Shown here: positions 32,201-42,400 of the stretch, piece after piece
Position numbering within the stretch: the first letter of the stretch is position 1
Layout of the letters: every line of letters begins with the position of its first letter
NCBI GenBank assembly: GCA_003116995.1
Contig: BDSL01000043.1
Location: 558,001-622,000, forward strand
DNA from: Yamagishiella unicocca
Lineage: Eukaryota; Chlorophyta; Chlorophyceae; Chlamydomonadales; Volvocaceae
Direction of reading: 5' to 3'
Length of the DNA stretch: 64,000 nt
Notes under the pieces: generated by a model
Database searches by the model: none
What the model was told of the DNA's origin: nothing
What the model saw: only the letters and a program-made list of their open reading frames with translations
Made by a program: the position numbers and the translations under genes

Positions 32201-33792
32201 TCCCTGAACGCCTGGGCCACGTTATCCCTCGGCAGGCGGGCGGCGTCGATGGGGTTCATTCCGCGCTCCCTCAATTTGGACGCCACCTTCAATCGTTTGG
32301 GACGGAGTGCAGAAAGAGGCAAGCAGGGGTCGGGGTCGGGGTCAGGGTCGGGGCCGGTGTCAGGGTCGGTGTCAGGGTTGGGGTCGCGATAACGTGGCTC
32401 TACCATATGGCCTGGGGCCCGACGTAACAGCTACTACAACATGGTACCGGAGCGAACACCATGCTGTGTGCCCGATGGTTCTACCTTCTGGTCTGGAACC
32501 CACTGTAACCGTGAAACAACAACAGTGAAAACCATGCTCTAATCCCCTAATGAGTAGCGGTCCTATCTTTCTGTTCCGGATCGTGCTGTTGCACGTTACT
32601 AACAAAATAACCTCTTCATGGTTGGGTCATTCCAAACTAAGGCCGAACCATACGTGCGTGCACTGTCGTACATGCTGACACCCTCGTACACACACGCGCT
32701 ACGCACACACACAATACGCGGCGAGCAAACCGTCGGAATCACCTTCTTTGCTGCTGCCGCAGCGGCCTGCATGTCGAGCAGCTTCTTGGCGCCCGCGTCA
32801 CGCAGGGTCTGGGCGGTGACGCCATCCTGGGAGCGAGTGGGTGAAGGCGAGGGGACGAAGGAACGACGAGGGTTGTGAGTTGGGACGACGAGTGAATGCT
32901 AGATCGTCACTGCAACAGTTTCCATGAAAGAGAGTACGGCCAATGTACTCGTGGCCTACAGCATCATGCACTGGTCCACGACTGGTAGGTTTTACGTTCC
33001 GCGTGGTTCTGCCAGGTTCAACCTGGCAGTACAACGCTGCATTTTTTTACACCGTAACAAGTTGATTGTGATGCTCCTCGGGGTCATCAAACTAGCTAGT
33101 CAATTGGAACAGTTACTACTACTCACCCGCATCTTCAGACCAGACAGAGAGCGGTTGCTGGCGATGTAGATGCCATCGCAAGTCGCGACGCTGTCGTCGC
33201 TGCCATCAAGGATGGAGAAGACCGGCGCCATAGGCGCAACCTTTAGCGAGCCGGTCATGGTGAAGGCGTTGCAGCGGGGAGTCTTCGTGCAGGTGATCCC
33301 CATGGCAGCGGCGGTGCCGGATGCCACGGTAGGGAGCGTGAAGGCGCCAACGACTTCTTGGAGCCGGTAGAATACGTAGCCGTTCACGGATGGGCAATCT
33401 GCGCGGGCGATGGCGCGGCCGGCGGTTGATGGTGAACTCCGAGACAGCCGCCTCATATTTGCATGCCAGCAGTGCGCAATAATGCGCCCTGGGCGACGGC
33501 GGTGAGGCCCGCCAGTAGGAAACTCCCGCCGCAGCAGGGTGATGTGTAAGCGCAAGCCCGCTCTCTTTACAAATTCCGTCGTCGGGACAACTACTGTCAT
33601 CCATTGTACGTGCGAAGTGCGTGTCGCCTCGTCCATGAGGAGCGAGGAAGATAGGCGCTGCAGGGCGCTGCCGCCTCTGCTATTACTGTTCGTTGCCGCG
33701 ACGGCATGCACGCCCCTACCTTGCGCTTGAGACATCCTTGAATTGCACAAAGCGGTTATTAACAGAATACTGATTTGGAGAGGCCTTGCCAT
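29275..33792 (-). CDS. Protease gene 2: secreted papain-family cysteine protease with LINE-tail insertion
   Basis: Ten exons in transcript order: 33792-33720, 33398-33127, 32826-32743, 32286-32194, 31837-31563, 31403-31199, 30896-30811, 30383-30309, 30163-29553, 29447-29275. They encode 648 residues with all phases consistent. The signal peptide is MARPLQISILLITALC. The PAN-like module has CPSVNGY and CTKTPRCNAF. Active-site motifs are QGSCGSCVSF (Cys about 226), NYHQVLVVGY (His about 377) and VKNSWG (Asn about 395). A Pro-rich hinge and six Cys-rich repeats end the protein. Exon 5 is 30 bp longer than in genes 3, 4 and 5, because an 18-bp LINE A tail plus a 12-bp target duplication adds ten residues (about 253-262) in frame. 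The donor of exon 7 is tandemly duplicated. Introns 3, 4 and 7 also contain LINE A tails. The gene still looks functional; the effect of the inserted loop is unknown. Confidence 0.9.
30477..30495 (-). mobile_element. Tail-only LINE A insertion in gene 2 intron 7
   Basis: Nineteen nucleotides, gttgtaacggttacagtgg, equal to the LINE A 3' end on the minus strand. They are flanked by a 7-bp direct repeat ttaggtg (30470-30476 and 30496-30502). Confidence 0.75.
30699..30770. repeat. 12-bp tandem repeat in gene 2 intron 7
   Basis: About six head-to-tail copies of gcacatacaact, just downstream of the exon 7 donor of gene 2. Confidence 0.95.
30783..30826 (-). repeat. Tandem duplication of an exon 7 splice donor
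   Basis: A 22-bp unit (in gene sense tggaccgcggcatcatcgta plus ag) occurs twice with one difference. It carries the end of exon 7 and its GT donor. Use of the upstream donor gives the 86-nt exon seen in all paralogs, so that is the one annotated. Confidence 0.85.
31574..31615 (-). mobile_element. Exonic tail-only LINE A insertion in gene 2
   Basis: An 18-nt insert (31586-31603, tgtaatcgttacagtggg) matches the LINE A 3' end. A perfect 12-bp duplication caagtcaattgt flanks it (31574-31585, 31604-31615). The paralogs have one copy of the target and no insert. The net gain is 30 bp, so the frame is kept, adding PTVTITTIDL before SEQW in the catalytic domain. Confidence 0.93.
31953..32085 (-). 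mobile_element. LINE A 3'UTR fragment in gene 2 intron 4
   Basis: Diverged minus-strand 3'UTR piece (gtagctgttacaatgggttc, then ccagaccacaaggcagaacc) with a variant tail. It is intronic, between exons 5 and 4 on the map. Confidence 0.82.
32325..32392. repeat. GGGTCG/GGGTCA tandem repeat
   Basis: Imperfect six-base units in intron 3 of gene 2. Confidence 0.9.
32458..32538 (+). mobile_element. LINE A 3'UTR fragment with TSD in gene 2 intron 3
   Basis: A ~65-nt plus-strand 3' end (cccgatggttctaccttctg to cactgtaaccgtgaaacaac) lies between two copies of accatgct (32458-32465 and 32531-32538). A further degenerate tail (gacgtaacagctactacaac) lies immediately upstream. Confidence 0.8.
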
Positions 33793-34555
33793 GGTTTTGC
33801 GCCCTGCTCCTGAAGTATTGCTACAAAAGCGGCAATCAGAAATTGTTAGAGTCAATGTACGGAAGGAGTTTCGATTCTGCATCATTAAATCGTGTAAACC
33901 ATACCTATGGCAATCTGGCACCAGCCCCGCAACCAAGAGCGTCCAAACCGATACCCGTCAAGCGTTTCAGGTAGACGCTATAGTTGCAGCATAACAATTC
34001 CCCCGGAAGACAATATGAAGCCAGCTACAAATTGTGATGGGTAAAAGTGAACGTACACATATATCATGGCGGAGCATAACGCTAGCGCCATTTAAATTTG
34101 GTCGGATTCGGTTGTATGACATATTGCCTAATTCTGTACTGCGTTTCGTCTGCGGATCACAGCTTCCTGGCATTTCGAACTTTATACGTGCAATCTCTGC
34201 CTGCTACTCATTCCATTTTAAATTCCCAACAAACGCGACCCCATGAAAATAAAATTCGAAACTACTGATGGGTTGCATCGGGTTGTGCAAGAAACGTATC
34301 ACAATAAAGAGTGGAAAGGTATGGCGCGTCCGATAGACCAGCGATCGGACTGCGCTTAGGTAGGTTACGTGAGGTGCCCCTGGGTCACTGTAACCTTTCG
34401 ATACCGACGATTCACTTTCCAGTTAGTAACAAATACAGGGTTACACGTACGACAGAAGACTGCTACAACGGCCTGGAGCCCGGTACAATATTACTAATGA
34501 CGCTAGAGATAATAGTAAGGTAATACTGAGTGGTTACGGCGTCCTCAACCCCGGG
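33793..34555. other. Upstream region of gene 2, no other gene recognised
   Basis: This AT-richer sequence should contain the gene 2 promoter. I could not place a TATA box or the promoter motif of genes 4 and 5 with confidence. Confidence 0.4.
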
Positions 34556-35045
34556 TTAACCCAGGACCAGAATAGGGGCCCACGTCATTGGCATCACCAT
34601 ACAAGAGCCGGGGCTGAATCCAGCAGACGGCCCGAAGAGCACAGGAAGCCTCGAAAAGACAAAGACGCCGGTCAAGCCCGGGACACGCGGGGGGACCCAC
34701 ACCGAGCCCTCACCGTGCCAGCGCTTGCAGCTGCTTGCAGTCAGCATGCGCCCTACAGGGGAAAATACAGAATAAATCGCTGCGCCGCACAAGGTGGCAG
34801 GGCCCCGACAAAAAAAACGCTCGGGCACACCAGGAGTTACCATCGGAAGTACGGCGGGACAAGCAAGCCCTGAACTTTGGGCTAGGGAAACCCCCGGCCA
34901 CCCCGGCGTCACAGGGCGCCACCCACCGGCGGAAAAAACCCCACCCGAAAAGCCGGCCAGCAAACGGAACTTCAGCACGATGGGCAGTCCCAACGAATTA
35001 AGGCCAAGAGGACGGGGGAAACTCAAAACCGCGCAGACGGCGCCC
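34556..35045 (-). mobile_element. LINE B 3'UTR fragment
   Basis: Minus-strand copy resembling 27130-27540 and 54480-54950. Shared blocks include acaagagccggggctgaa and the repeated ggacacgcggggggaccca type. No ORF2 sequence remains. Confidence 0.65.
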
Positions 35046-35046
35046 C

Positions 35047-35192
35047 GGGCACCCATCAACACGGTCCCAGGCACCCATCAGGCACCCATCAACACGGTCC
35101 CAGGCACCCACCAACACGGTCACAGGCACCCATCAACACGGTCACAGGCGCCCATCAACACGGCCACAGACACCCATCAACACGGTCACAGG
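35047..35192. repeat. 22-bp minisatellite
   Basis: About six imperfect units of the type caggcacccatcaacacggt followed by cc or ca. Confidence 0.92.
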
Positions 35193-35459
35193 CTACAGGA
35201 ACAGGTAGGCGGAGCAAATTGCTCGTGAGGAGAAACAAGCCCCCGGCCCAGAAGGGACCAGGCAGGCGGACAAGCGATCGGCGAACGGGACAACACGGTC
35301 CCTGAAAACAAAAAGAACTAGATGGAGCAATTAAATACACCGCACGGGAGGAACACATAATGAGACTCTCGGGCTCAGACTGGCGGACAAGCGGCCCATG
35401 AGAAGCACCAGGCAGGAGCCGCTCATCAGGCCCCGGGGCGGCGGGGCGGCGAGACAGGT

Positions 35460-35490
35460 TAGGTTGTTGTAACGGTTACAGTGGGTAGGT
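35460..35490 (-). mobile_element. Tail-only LINE A insertion
   Basis: The LINE A tail tgttgtaacggttacagtgg plus one g (35465-35485) lies between two taggt pentamers (35460-35464, 35486-35490). The duplication is short, so support is weaker than for 4389-4440. Confidence 0.6.
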
Positions 35491-35820
35491 GTCAAGACAC
35501 AAGGCGTGCCGTACAGGGTAGGTAAGCCAGCCGACGACTTGGTATCGGAACCGGCACCTGGTGTGCAAGTTACGTGCTGTGCCGCGCGCGGCAGGCGGTT
35601 GTATGTGGCTGCGAGCGGGGTGTCTTCATCAACAGGACGTGCCGGTGCATCACAGGCCCTAGCTGCGGGTCTGAGCCCACTGCAAAAGTTATTACTGCCG
35701 GTACTACCATGAGCCCGGCCTGTTATAAGTGGATGCCGACTAACTGTATGCCGGCTTCACGCTATGGCGTCCGGGCGTGCTGGCCGGCCGGATGGACACG
35801 CAGCAGCCCGCTGGGTGTGC

Positions 35821-35871
35821 GAGGTACTTACTGTTGTAACGGTTACAGTGGGTTCGAGACCAAGAGGTACT
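35821..35871 (-). mobile_element. Very short LINE A 3' end
   Basis: About 36 nt of family A end (ttgtaacggttacagtgggt, then tcgagaccaagaggta) between two copies of gaggtact (35821-35828 and 35864-35871). Part of the right copy could come from the element itself. Confidence 0.65.
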
Positions 35872-35887
35872 GTGAGCTCACTCGGCT

Positions 35888-35985
35888 GGTGCCCATGGTC
35901 AGCCCACTGCAACGACTACTACATACGGTCCTAGCGGCGACCATGGGCACCGCTAGGACCGTATGTAGTAGTCGTTACAGTGGGC
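35888..35985. other. Long nested inverted repeat
   Basis: The 36-nt arm 35902-35937 pairs with 35950-35985 with a single mismatch, leaving a 12-nt loop. In addition ggtgcccatggtc (35888-35900) is the reverse complement of gaccatgggcacc (35939-35951), so a competing hairpin uses the loop. Both outer ends resemble LINE A tails (cccactgcaacg and cgttacagtggg), suggesting two insertions in opposite directions or an inverted duplication. Confidence 0.92.
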
Positions 35986-36021
35986 TACTTACCCTCTCGG
36001 ATAAGGTAGGGCCACGCATCT

Positions 36022-36912
36022 TGTTGTAACGGTTACAGTGGGTTCCAGACCAAGAGGTAGAAGCATCGGGCACATCCCCTGACACTGAGAAAGACGGAGG
36101 AGACAAAGACCGACGTGCACCGGAACAAAGGCAAATCACAGGAACACCAAATCGACAGGCCGTAGGCACACAGAGCAGCAGCCAGTACCCCAGGGGGAAT
36201 TTGCACTAGAGGCTCCCCTATCAGGAACCGACCACCAACCAACCTAACAGCCCAGCAACCGACGCGCCAGTGAAGCGCCGCAACGATGCAAGCATCGGAA
36301 CCAGCCGCCTCTCATCCCAAAAAGCACGGACCCCTAGCAGGGCTCAACGCGCATATAGAACCGGAAAGTAAGAAGCACGGGAAACCCCGCTCCCCAAGAC
36401 AACCCGGACCGATCACGAATCCACGAATCCACCAGTACCTCAGCCGGTCCCCCGCACACAAGGCGACTGGCGACAACCCAAGACGACAACGCAAGAAAGA
36501 ATGCCGAGGCCCCACTGCATCCCAGCCTTTCTGGGGAAGCCCCAACGCAGCAAAGCCCCTCAGAAGGGCCCAAAACTCCACCACCCCACGGCGAATGGCA
36601 CGATCCAGGAGACCACTTCCCGGAGTAAGAGGGGGACCACCAGCACCCGCCCTTTTCAAGGCCGCGGCCATAAACCGGCGCCCCACCTCCATGGCAGTAA
36701 TAGCCACCAGGATTACTACATCCCAGACGCAGGGCTGTACCCCGGGAGGTGCTTGCACCAACCAAACTTGCGCCCGTGTCACCCCTGCACCGAGCTGGGT
36801 CTCGAGTTGGGCAATCACTGCTTGAGCCACCGGGTAGAACCAAAAGTGGTGTAGGCGGGGGGTACCCGCCCCTGGACGCTCTCCAGCCAACACACCGCAT
36901 CCACAGGGGGCC
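36022..36912 (-). mobile_element. 5'-truncated LINE A copy
   Basis: From the tail ttgttgtaacggttacagtg at the low end through the whole 3'UTR and about 580 nt of ORF2 C-terminal coding sequence. An indel near 36480 shifts the frame within the last ~50 codons relative to the full-length element, so the ORF2 end is broken. A clear target duplication is not seen. Confidence 0.92.
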
Positions 36913-36973
36913 ATCGGTAGGGTCATCTGTAGCGCCATCGGTAGCCCTACCAACTCTCTGTTCATCGTGGTTG

Positions 36974-37092
36974 TTGTAACGGTTGCGGTGGTACGGTTAC
37001 GGTTACGGTTATGGTTGCGGTGGTACGATGGTACGGTTACGGTGGGTGTGGGTGAGTACGGTTACGTGGGTAACGGTTACAGTGGTCGGTAG
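36974..37092. repeat. GGTTACGGT-type simple repeat next to LINE tail
   Basis: Irregular ggttacggtt, ggttgcggtggtac and cggttacagtgg units. It looks like amplified LINE A tail sequence. Confidence 0.6.
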
Positions 37093-37680
37093 GTGCTGCT
37101 TGGTCACACGGCTGCGGGTGTCCGGTATTTAGGGGCTTGCATTGGTTGAGTCTGCGCGTACATATCTGTGGCTAGGTGGGGAACGAATCTAAGCGGGCTC
37201 GCTGCGGCGCTGATCCTCCCTTTCATCACTCTTTTGGCAGACTGGGCCAACTGGACATAGACGCTGACGCTGACGAACTAACGCCAGATGGTGCGTGCTG
37301 AGTAGTTGGTTAGCACGTGGGCGCCCAAGCACCCAGCTCCCTGGTAGCTGGGAGATCATAATCATTGGCGGATGGCAGCTACTCTGATTTTGGCGCCCGG
37401 GCACCCAGTCCCCTGCACCCCACACCCACAGGGCACCCTGGCACCCACCTCCCTTTGGGCGCCCGAGTAGTAGGCGGCTCGCCCAATTCGCTTACCCCGC
37501 CGAGCCTCCCATCCCTCTCCCCCACCTCGCGCCCCTCGGCGGCGCCTCCCGGGCACGTCCGCGCGACCCACGCGCACACAAAGCTGTGCCCTCCTGTTGG
37601 CGCACAGGAGGCGGGCACGACTGCCCTCAATTTTGGCACCCAGGGAGTCCGCCCGGCCCTCCGTGCCCCCTTAATAGGTG
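37093..37680. other. No gene recognised
   Basis: C-rich sequence with several overlapping open frames but no recognisable protein. It is followed by imperfect agttggtaggtgac-type repeats (about 37680-37800). Confidence 0.4.
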
Positions 37681-37811
37681 CTAGTTGGCAGTGGACGGGT
37701 AGTAGTTGGTAGGTGCATGGCTGCTGTTGACAGTTCGTACGTGGCAGTTGGTAGGTGACAGGTGATAGTTGGCTGGTGGTAGTTGAAAGTTGGTGGGCTG
37801 GGCTGCCCCCT

Positions 37812-37968
37812 GCAAGCCTACACATGCAAGTATACCCCTCCAAGCATACCCCTGCAAGCATACGCACACAAGCATACGCACGCAAGCATACTCCTGCAAG
37901 CATATCCCTGCAAGCATACGCGTGCAAGCGTAACCCCTGCAAGCGTAACCCCTGCAACCTTATACCCC
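37812..37968. repeat. 15-bp minisatellite
   Basis: About ten imperfect units around gcaagcatacccct. A related gcatacccctac repeat appears in an intron of protease gene 5 (about 61610-61645). Confidence 0.92.
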
Positions 37969-38144
37969 TGCACACGCCTCGCCGCGTCACCCAACCGCCG
38001 GGCGGCCGGGTGGGAGAAGGTAAGCCCACTCGCGCAGCCCCTGCGCTGCTGGTACACAAGCCCACGTTGACCCAACCACACCCGTAGCGAGAAAGTAGAT
38101 TTGGGGTTTATAAAACTTTCGGGAATAGAAATTATATATGCAGA

Positions 38145-38216
38145 GGCTCCATGGCGTAATGGTGGCGCGTCGGATTCCAAATCCGAAGGTTGTGGGTTCA
38201 ATCCCCACTGGGGTCA
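38145..38216 (+). tRNA. tRNA-Trp (CCA)
   Basis: The 72-nt cloverleaf has acceptor GGCTCCA/TGGGGTC (two G-U pairs), D stem GCGT/GCGC, anticodon stem TCGGA/TCCGA with loop TTCCAAA (anticodon CCA), T stem GTGGG/CCCAC with loop TTCAATC, and discriminator A. There is no intron and no encoded CCA. An AT-rich upstream element (attatatatg at 38131-38140) sits where plant and algal tRNA genes often have TATA-like boxes. Confidence 0.95.
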
Positions 38217-38224
38217 TGGCTATA

Positions 38225-38231
38225 TTTTTTT
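38225..38231 (+). terminator. RNA polymerase III terminator of tRNA-Trp
   Basis: A run of seven T residues begins nine nucleotides after the tRNA 3' end, the usual signal for polymerase III release. Confidence 0.85.
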
Positions 38232-38589
38232 CGGGGTATGTGCCTTTCGGGCCTCGGCTGGGTTCAGCCCCGACCCTCTTGTGATGTCTGTAGATGATGC
38301 ACGATACATTGCTGTTTTCTACCGTCCATGCATACCGTAACACGAACACCGTCAACTTACGAATGCGTTGCTGCCTTTTGTGGGCGGTTAAGGGTAATTG
38401 GTTGCCGGGAGCTGATTGCCGGACAGGGGATTGCAGGGCTGAGGGCCAGTTTTTTTAATAATTAAAAATTACTGGCCGGTTTAGTACCGATTTATTGCCG
38501 CCGCCGGGAACGGAGTGTCGGCGTGCGGGAATATAATGATAGTAACGTATTGAGGACAAGGATCAGCACGCATATGGTGACGATAAGGA

Positions 38590-38645
38590 CATGGGCCCCT
38601 CTTCTTGTAGGGTTCGACCTGGCTTGAGGACAATGTAACGTAAGT
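38590..38645 (+). mobile_element. LINE B 3' tail fragment
   Basis: gggcccctcttcttgtaggg followed by ggcttgaggacaatgtaacg resembles the terminal block at 56440-56505, 56805-56855 and 47280-47315. Only the extreme 3' end is present. Confidence 0.55.
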
Positions 38646-38649
38646 ATAG

Positions 38650-39430
38650 GACACTGTGAAGTTCCAACGCGCAGCGGATCACGATAATTATGTCATTACC
38701 AGAAAGTCCTGATGCTGCAAGGCTGAAAGCAAATGTCGTAATTACAGCTTGGTTATACCGTCCAATTGACCTACGCAAATGCGGCATGTATCCCTAGACC
38801 ATCGTAGACCGTCGTAGACCCTTACCTCCCTGCCTGCTCCCACCATATTATACTTTTGAAGTCGGAAATTCGAGCCAATTACATTATTTACTTGGGGGCA
38901 ACGCATGGGGCAGGACTAACGTCCCCCTTCCCTGCTCGTTTCTGTTACCTGCGACCGAGCTTCGTAACCGGCTACCAGTCACGTGACGCTTCCGTAAGCT
39001 CAATACCATGAGCTGCGTGATTAAATATTTAATAAATATATTGCTACTATGTTCACTGGCATCGCTGGGTCAGGGGGGCTCGTGTGTAAATGCGTCGCGT
39101 CAGGAAAAGCGACGCCGTACAAATTGCCCGAGCGCTTAAAAGGCGCCGACGTTTGCGCTATCATTATACACATTCACATACTCAATCGCTCAAAGATATG
39201 TTGTAGAGTTGTACCTTCACTGATACAATTGGGAACAAGGAATCATACTTTTAACGACAAGTACTTTGTACTTTGACGCATGTTCAAAAGCTCAGAGCTA
39301 CAGCCACTAAGTAAGTGTTGAAGTTCTATGCCGATCTGCAACTTGTGCCTTTAACCGAAGTGCTCGAGCTTGTTTATTTGCTTTGCACATCTAACGGCAT
39401 TTCCCCGACGCTGCAGTTGCGGGAAGCAAA
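38650..39430. other. Upstream region of gene 3, no other gene recognised
   Basis: This should contain the promoter of protease gene 3. No close match to the promoter motif of genes 4 and 5 is visible. Confidence 0.4.
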
Positions 39431-39433
39431 ACC

Positions 39434-42400
39434 ATGTCGAGGCCACTAGCCATGGTCATATTGCTAGTGATAGCTCTATGCGCCTTGCGGACGTCTGAAG
39501 CGCAAGGTAGGGGCATGTGTGCACACGCAATCGTAAATCGTATACCACCTGTACCTAATGATTGCAGCCGGTGTGATGCGACATCGTAATTGGGCTGAGC
39601 ATATACGACTGCATCCAATGCCGCCGCGGTAGTGACGCACAGCCTTTCTGACCACGTCCGACCCTGTCCCGTCGACTCGCATCTCTTGCCCCTTACTGCA
39701 ATTGTTCGGCCTAAAGTAATACTTTACTCAAATTCCATACCACAGGCTGCCCCAGCGTCGGTGGCTACGTTTTCTACCGTCTCCAGGAGGCCACCGGTTC
39801 CCATGTCCTCAGGACTTCCACAGTCGGCACCCCCGCTGACCTCGCTGCCGCGTGCGACAAGACGCCTCGCTGCAATGCCTTTACCACCTTCGGAGCTCTC
39901 CAGGTTGTGCCCCTGGCACGGACTTTCTCTGTCCTGGATTCCAGCGATGGCGACCTCTCGACGTGCGACGGCATCTACATCGCCAGTCGCTCGCTGTCGG
40001 GCTTGACTCTACCGGTGAGTTTTGCCTGAGCCCATTTCTGAGGGTCCAGGGGGGATGGAAATCAGGCCCGTGGGTACATATGTGGCTGGGGCTCATAGGC
40101 CCGATCACACGAGAGCGTTGGTGATCGGTCCAACTAACCTACATACGACACGAGTGACGGGGCGTCAATGTCGCCCAGGCTGACCGCTGGCCAGCGTTTT
40201 CCACCGTGCCCCTCTTTTCAGCGCCCCCCTCGTGTCTTCAATCGCCTCTGATGATGAGTGTCACTCCTCGCGGCATCGCGGCGTGCAGCCATGTCCGCTT
40301 CACGTCACCCCCCGGCCTCCCACTTCCCATGCCGTGCAACCGGGTCCTTACGCCAGCCCTCCGGCCACCCAACTATCTGCCCCCGCCGCGCCCTCACGTG
40401 TCCTACCCTCTTCCAGGACGGCGTCAACGCGGACACGCTTCGCCAGGCGGGCGCCAAGAAGCTGCGGGACATGCAGGCCGTCGCGGCGGCAGCAGAAAAG
40501 GTTGGTCTCAATGATGGATGGGGCCTTCGGCGCGCGGCGCGATAGACGGGCCCTTGCCTGTACACCATTTGATAAGTCTCTATGCAGCAGGGTTTTCGGT
40601 GCCGGGAGGTAAGCGACGCGTCAGTTAGGCCCTTCGCTTGCTGTTGAGGTTTGGGCCAAAAAAGCCATAAACAGACTGATTGGCGTACGGTTTCCTACAA
40701 TGCGCCCCAAACCCCAACGCTTCCATTCATTTCTGTTGCCACGCCCGTCGCTACCAAACGCCTTCCTAGGAAGCGAATGGTTCCATTGATACAGTGAGGG
40801 ATGATACCGCTGCAACGCCGTAATACGTATTAGACAGGAGCGCCTACAGCTAAATTTCAGCCCCAACCGCGTCCTAGCGGTTGATCTGGGGGCATCGATG
40901 CACGACGGCGCCCCCCTCTTACCCTGCCTGTCCCTACCCTCTCTTCCCCGCAAATATCCAGGTGGCGTCCAAGCTGAAGGAGCGCGGCTTCCACCCCATC
41001 GACGCCGACTCCCTCCCAAGGGACGACGTGGCCCAGGCTTTCAAAGACGCGAAGGTAATAACGTCTGTCACGCCACACGGGCACACGAGTTTTCTTACCA
41101 AACGTGCACGGCGCCTGTCTATCTGTCAGTTAAGCAACGGCGATTACTAAGCCACCTACCTACAGGCGTCTGCAGCACCCACGTACCGCACAGACATGTA
41201 TTCCTGCTCCGCCGCGCGCCCTTCTTCAGACCCCTCTCTCCCAGTCGAGCGACGAGGGTGGCGCCTACACGTACGGCGACGTCATGGCTGCACTGTCGTA
41301 TCCCGTATGGGATTCCCGGCTGGCTAACGGAACGTCGTACAACTACATCAGCTCCGTGAAGGACCAGGGCGGCTGCGGTTCCTGCGTTGCCTTCGCCGCC
41401 ACCGCGGCCGCTGAGGCCGCAGTCGCCGTGACCACCGGCACGATCGTCAACACGATTGACTTGTCGGAGCAGTGGTGGGTACCTGGTTGAGCTGTACATA
41501 CATGCGGGCGTGAGCAAAGATTTTAACGGCTTGCCGCAGTCTACCGGGGACTTCTCGCGCTGGCTCAGCCCTCGCTCACGCATCTACCATCATCACCTTA
41601 CTTCCCGAAACGCAGCAAGGCCAACCTCGCTCCTTCCGTGGTTTTGATATGGTTTCCTTTGCCAAATATTTCAGGTTGTTCTTCTGCAACGGTATGTACG
41701 CGCCCACGTGCAACATTGGCTGGTACGCCAGCGAGGCAGCCAATGTCATTGTCGCCAAGAGCCTGCCGACCGAAGCCAACTACCCGTACACTGAGACGCC
41801 GACCTGCACCCTGGCGTCGTCGCCGGAGAGCCGCCCTAACGGCACCTTTTCGCAGGTCTACCTGACCGACATCACCCTGGTGGGTGCGCATTGAGTCCCG
41901 TGTGTCTTAAAGCTGCTCCATCATGAATGACATACACCTACCCAGACCCGCAGCTTGCTTGCGTGAGGTGCTCCCGGCGGTGCTGCATGTCCGCCACGCC
42001 ACCGCTCACCCACCTAGCCTCGTCATCGCAACCCCGTTGCCTGCTGCCCGCAACCGCTGAACCATCCGTGTCCGCAGGCCAAGAAGCACATCCGCGATTC
42101 GGGCTCCGTCATCACGTTTTTCGCCGTCTACAACGACTTTTTTGGCTGGGGCCCGTCATCCCCGTAAGTGGCGCACCGTGGACTTGTGCATACATGCGAG
42201 CGTGCCGAGCCGCTGGCAGTGTTGCTTGGAATTGCAAGCCAGATGGGGCGCCCTATATAGCCGCCCTAGCTACCTAATTCGCACAACAAGGGTTTCAAGC
42301 GGTGATTCGCTCGTTCCCGCGGTGCCTCCTCACTCCTCACCTGCTAAGCGGCTGCGCCCCCCCGCCCGTTTGCGATTTTTTCCGCACACGCAGGCCGTAC

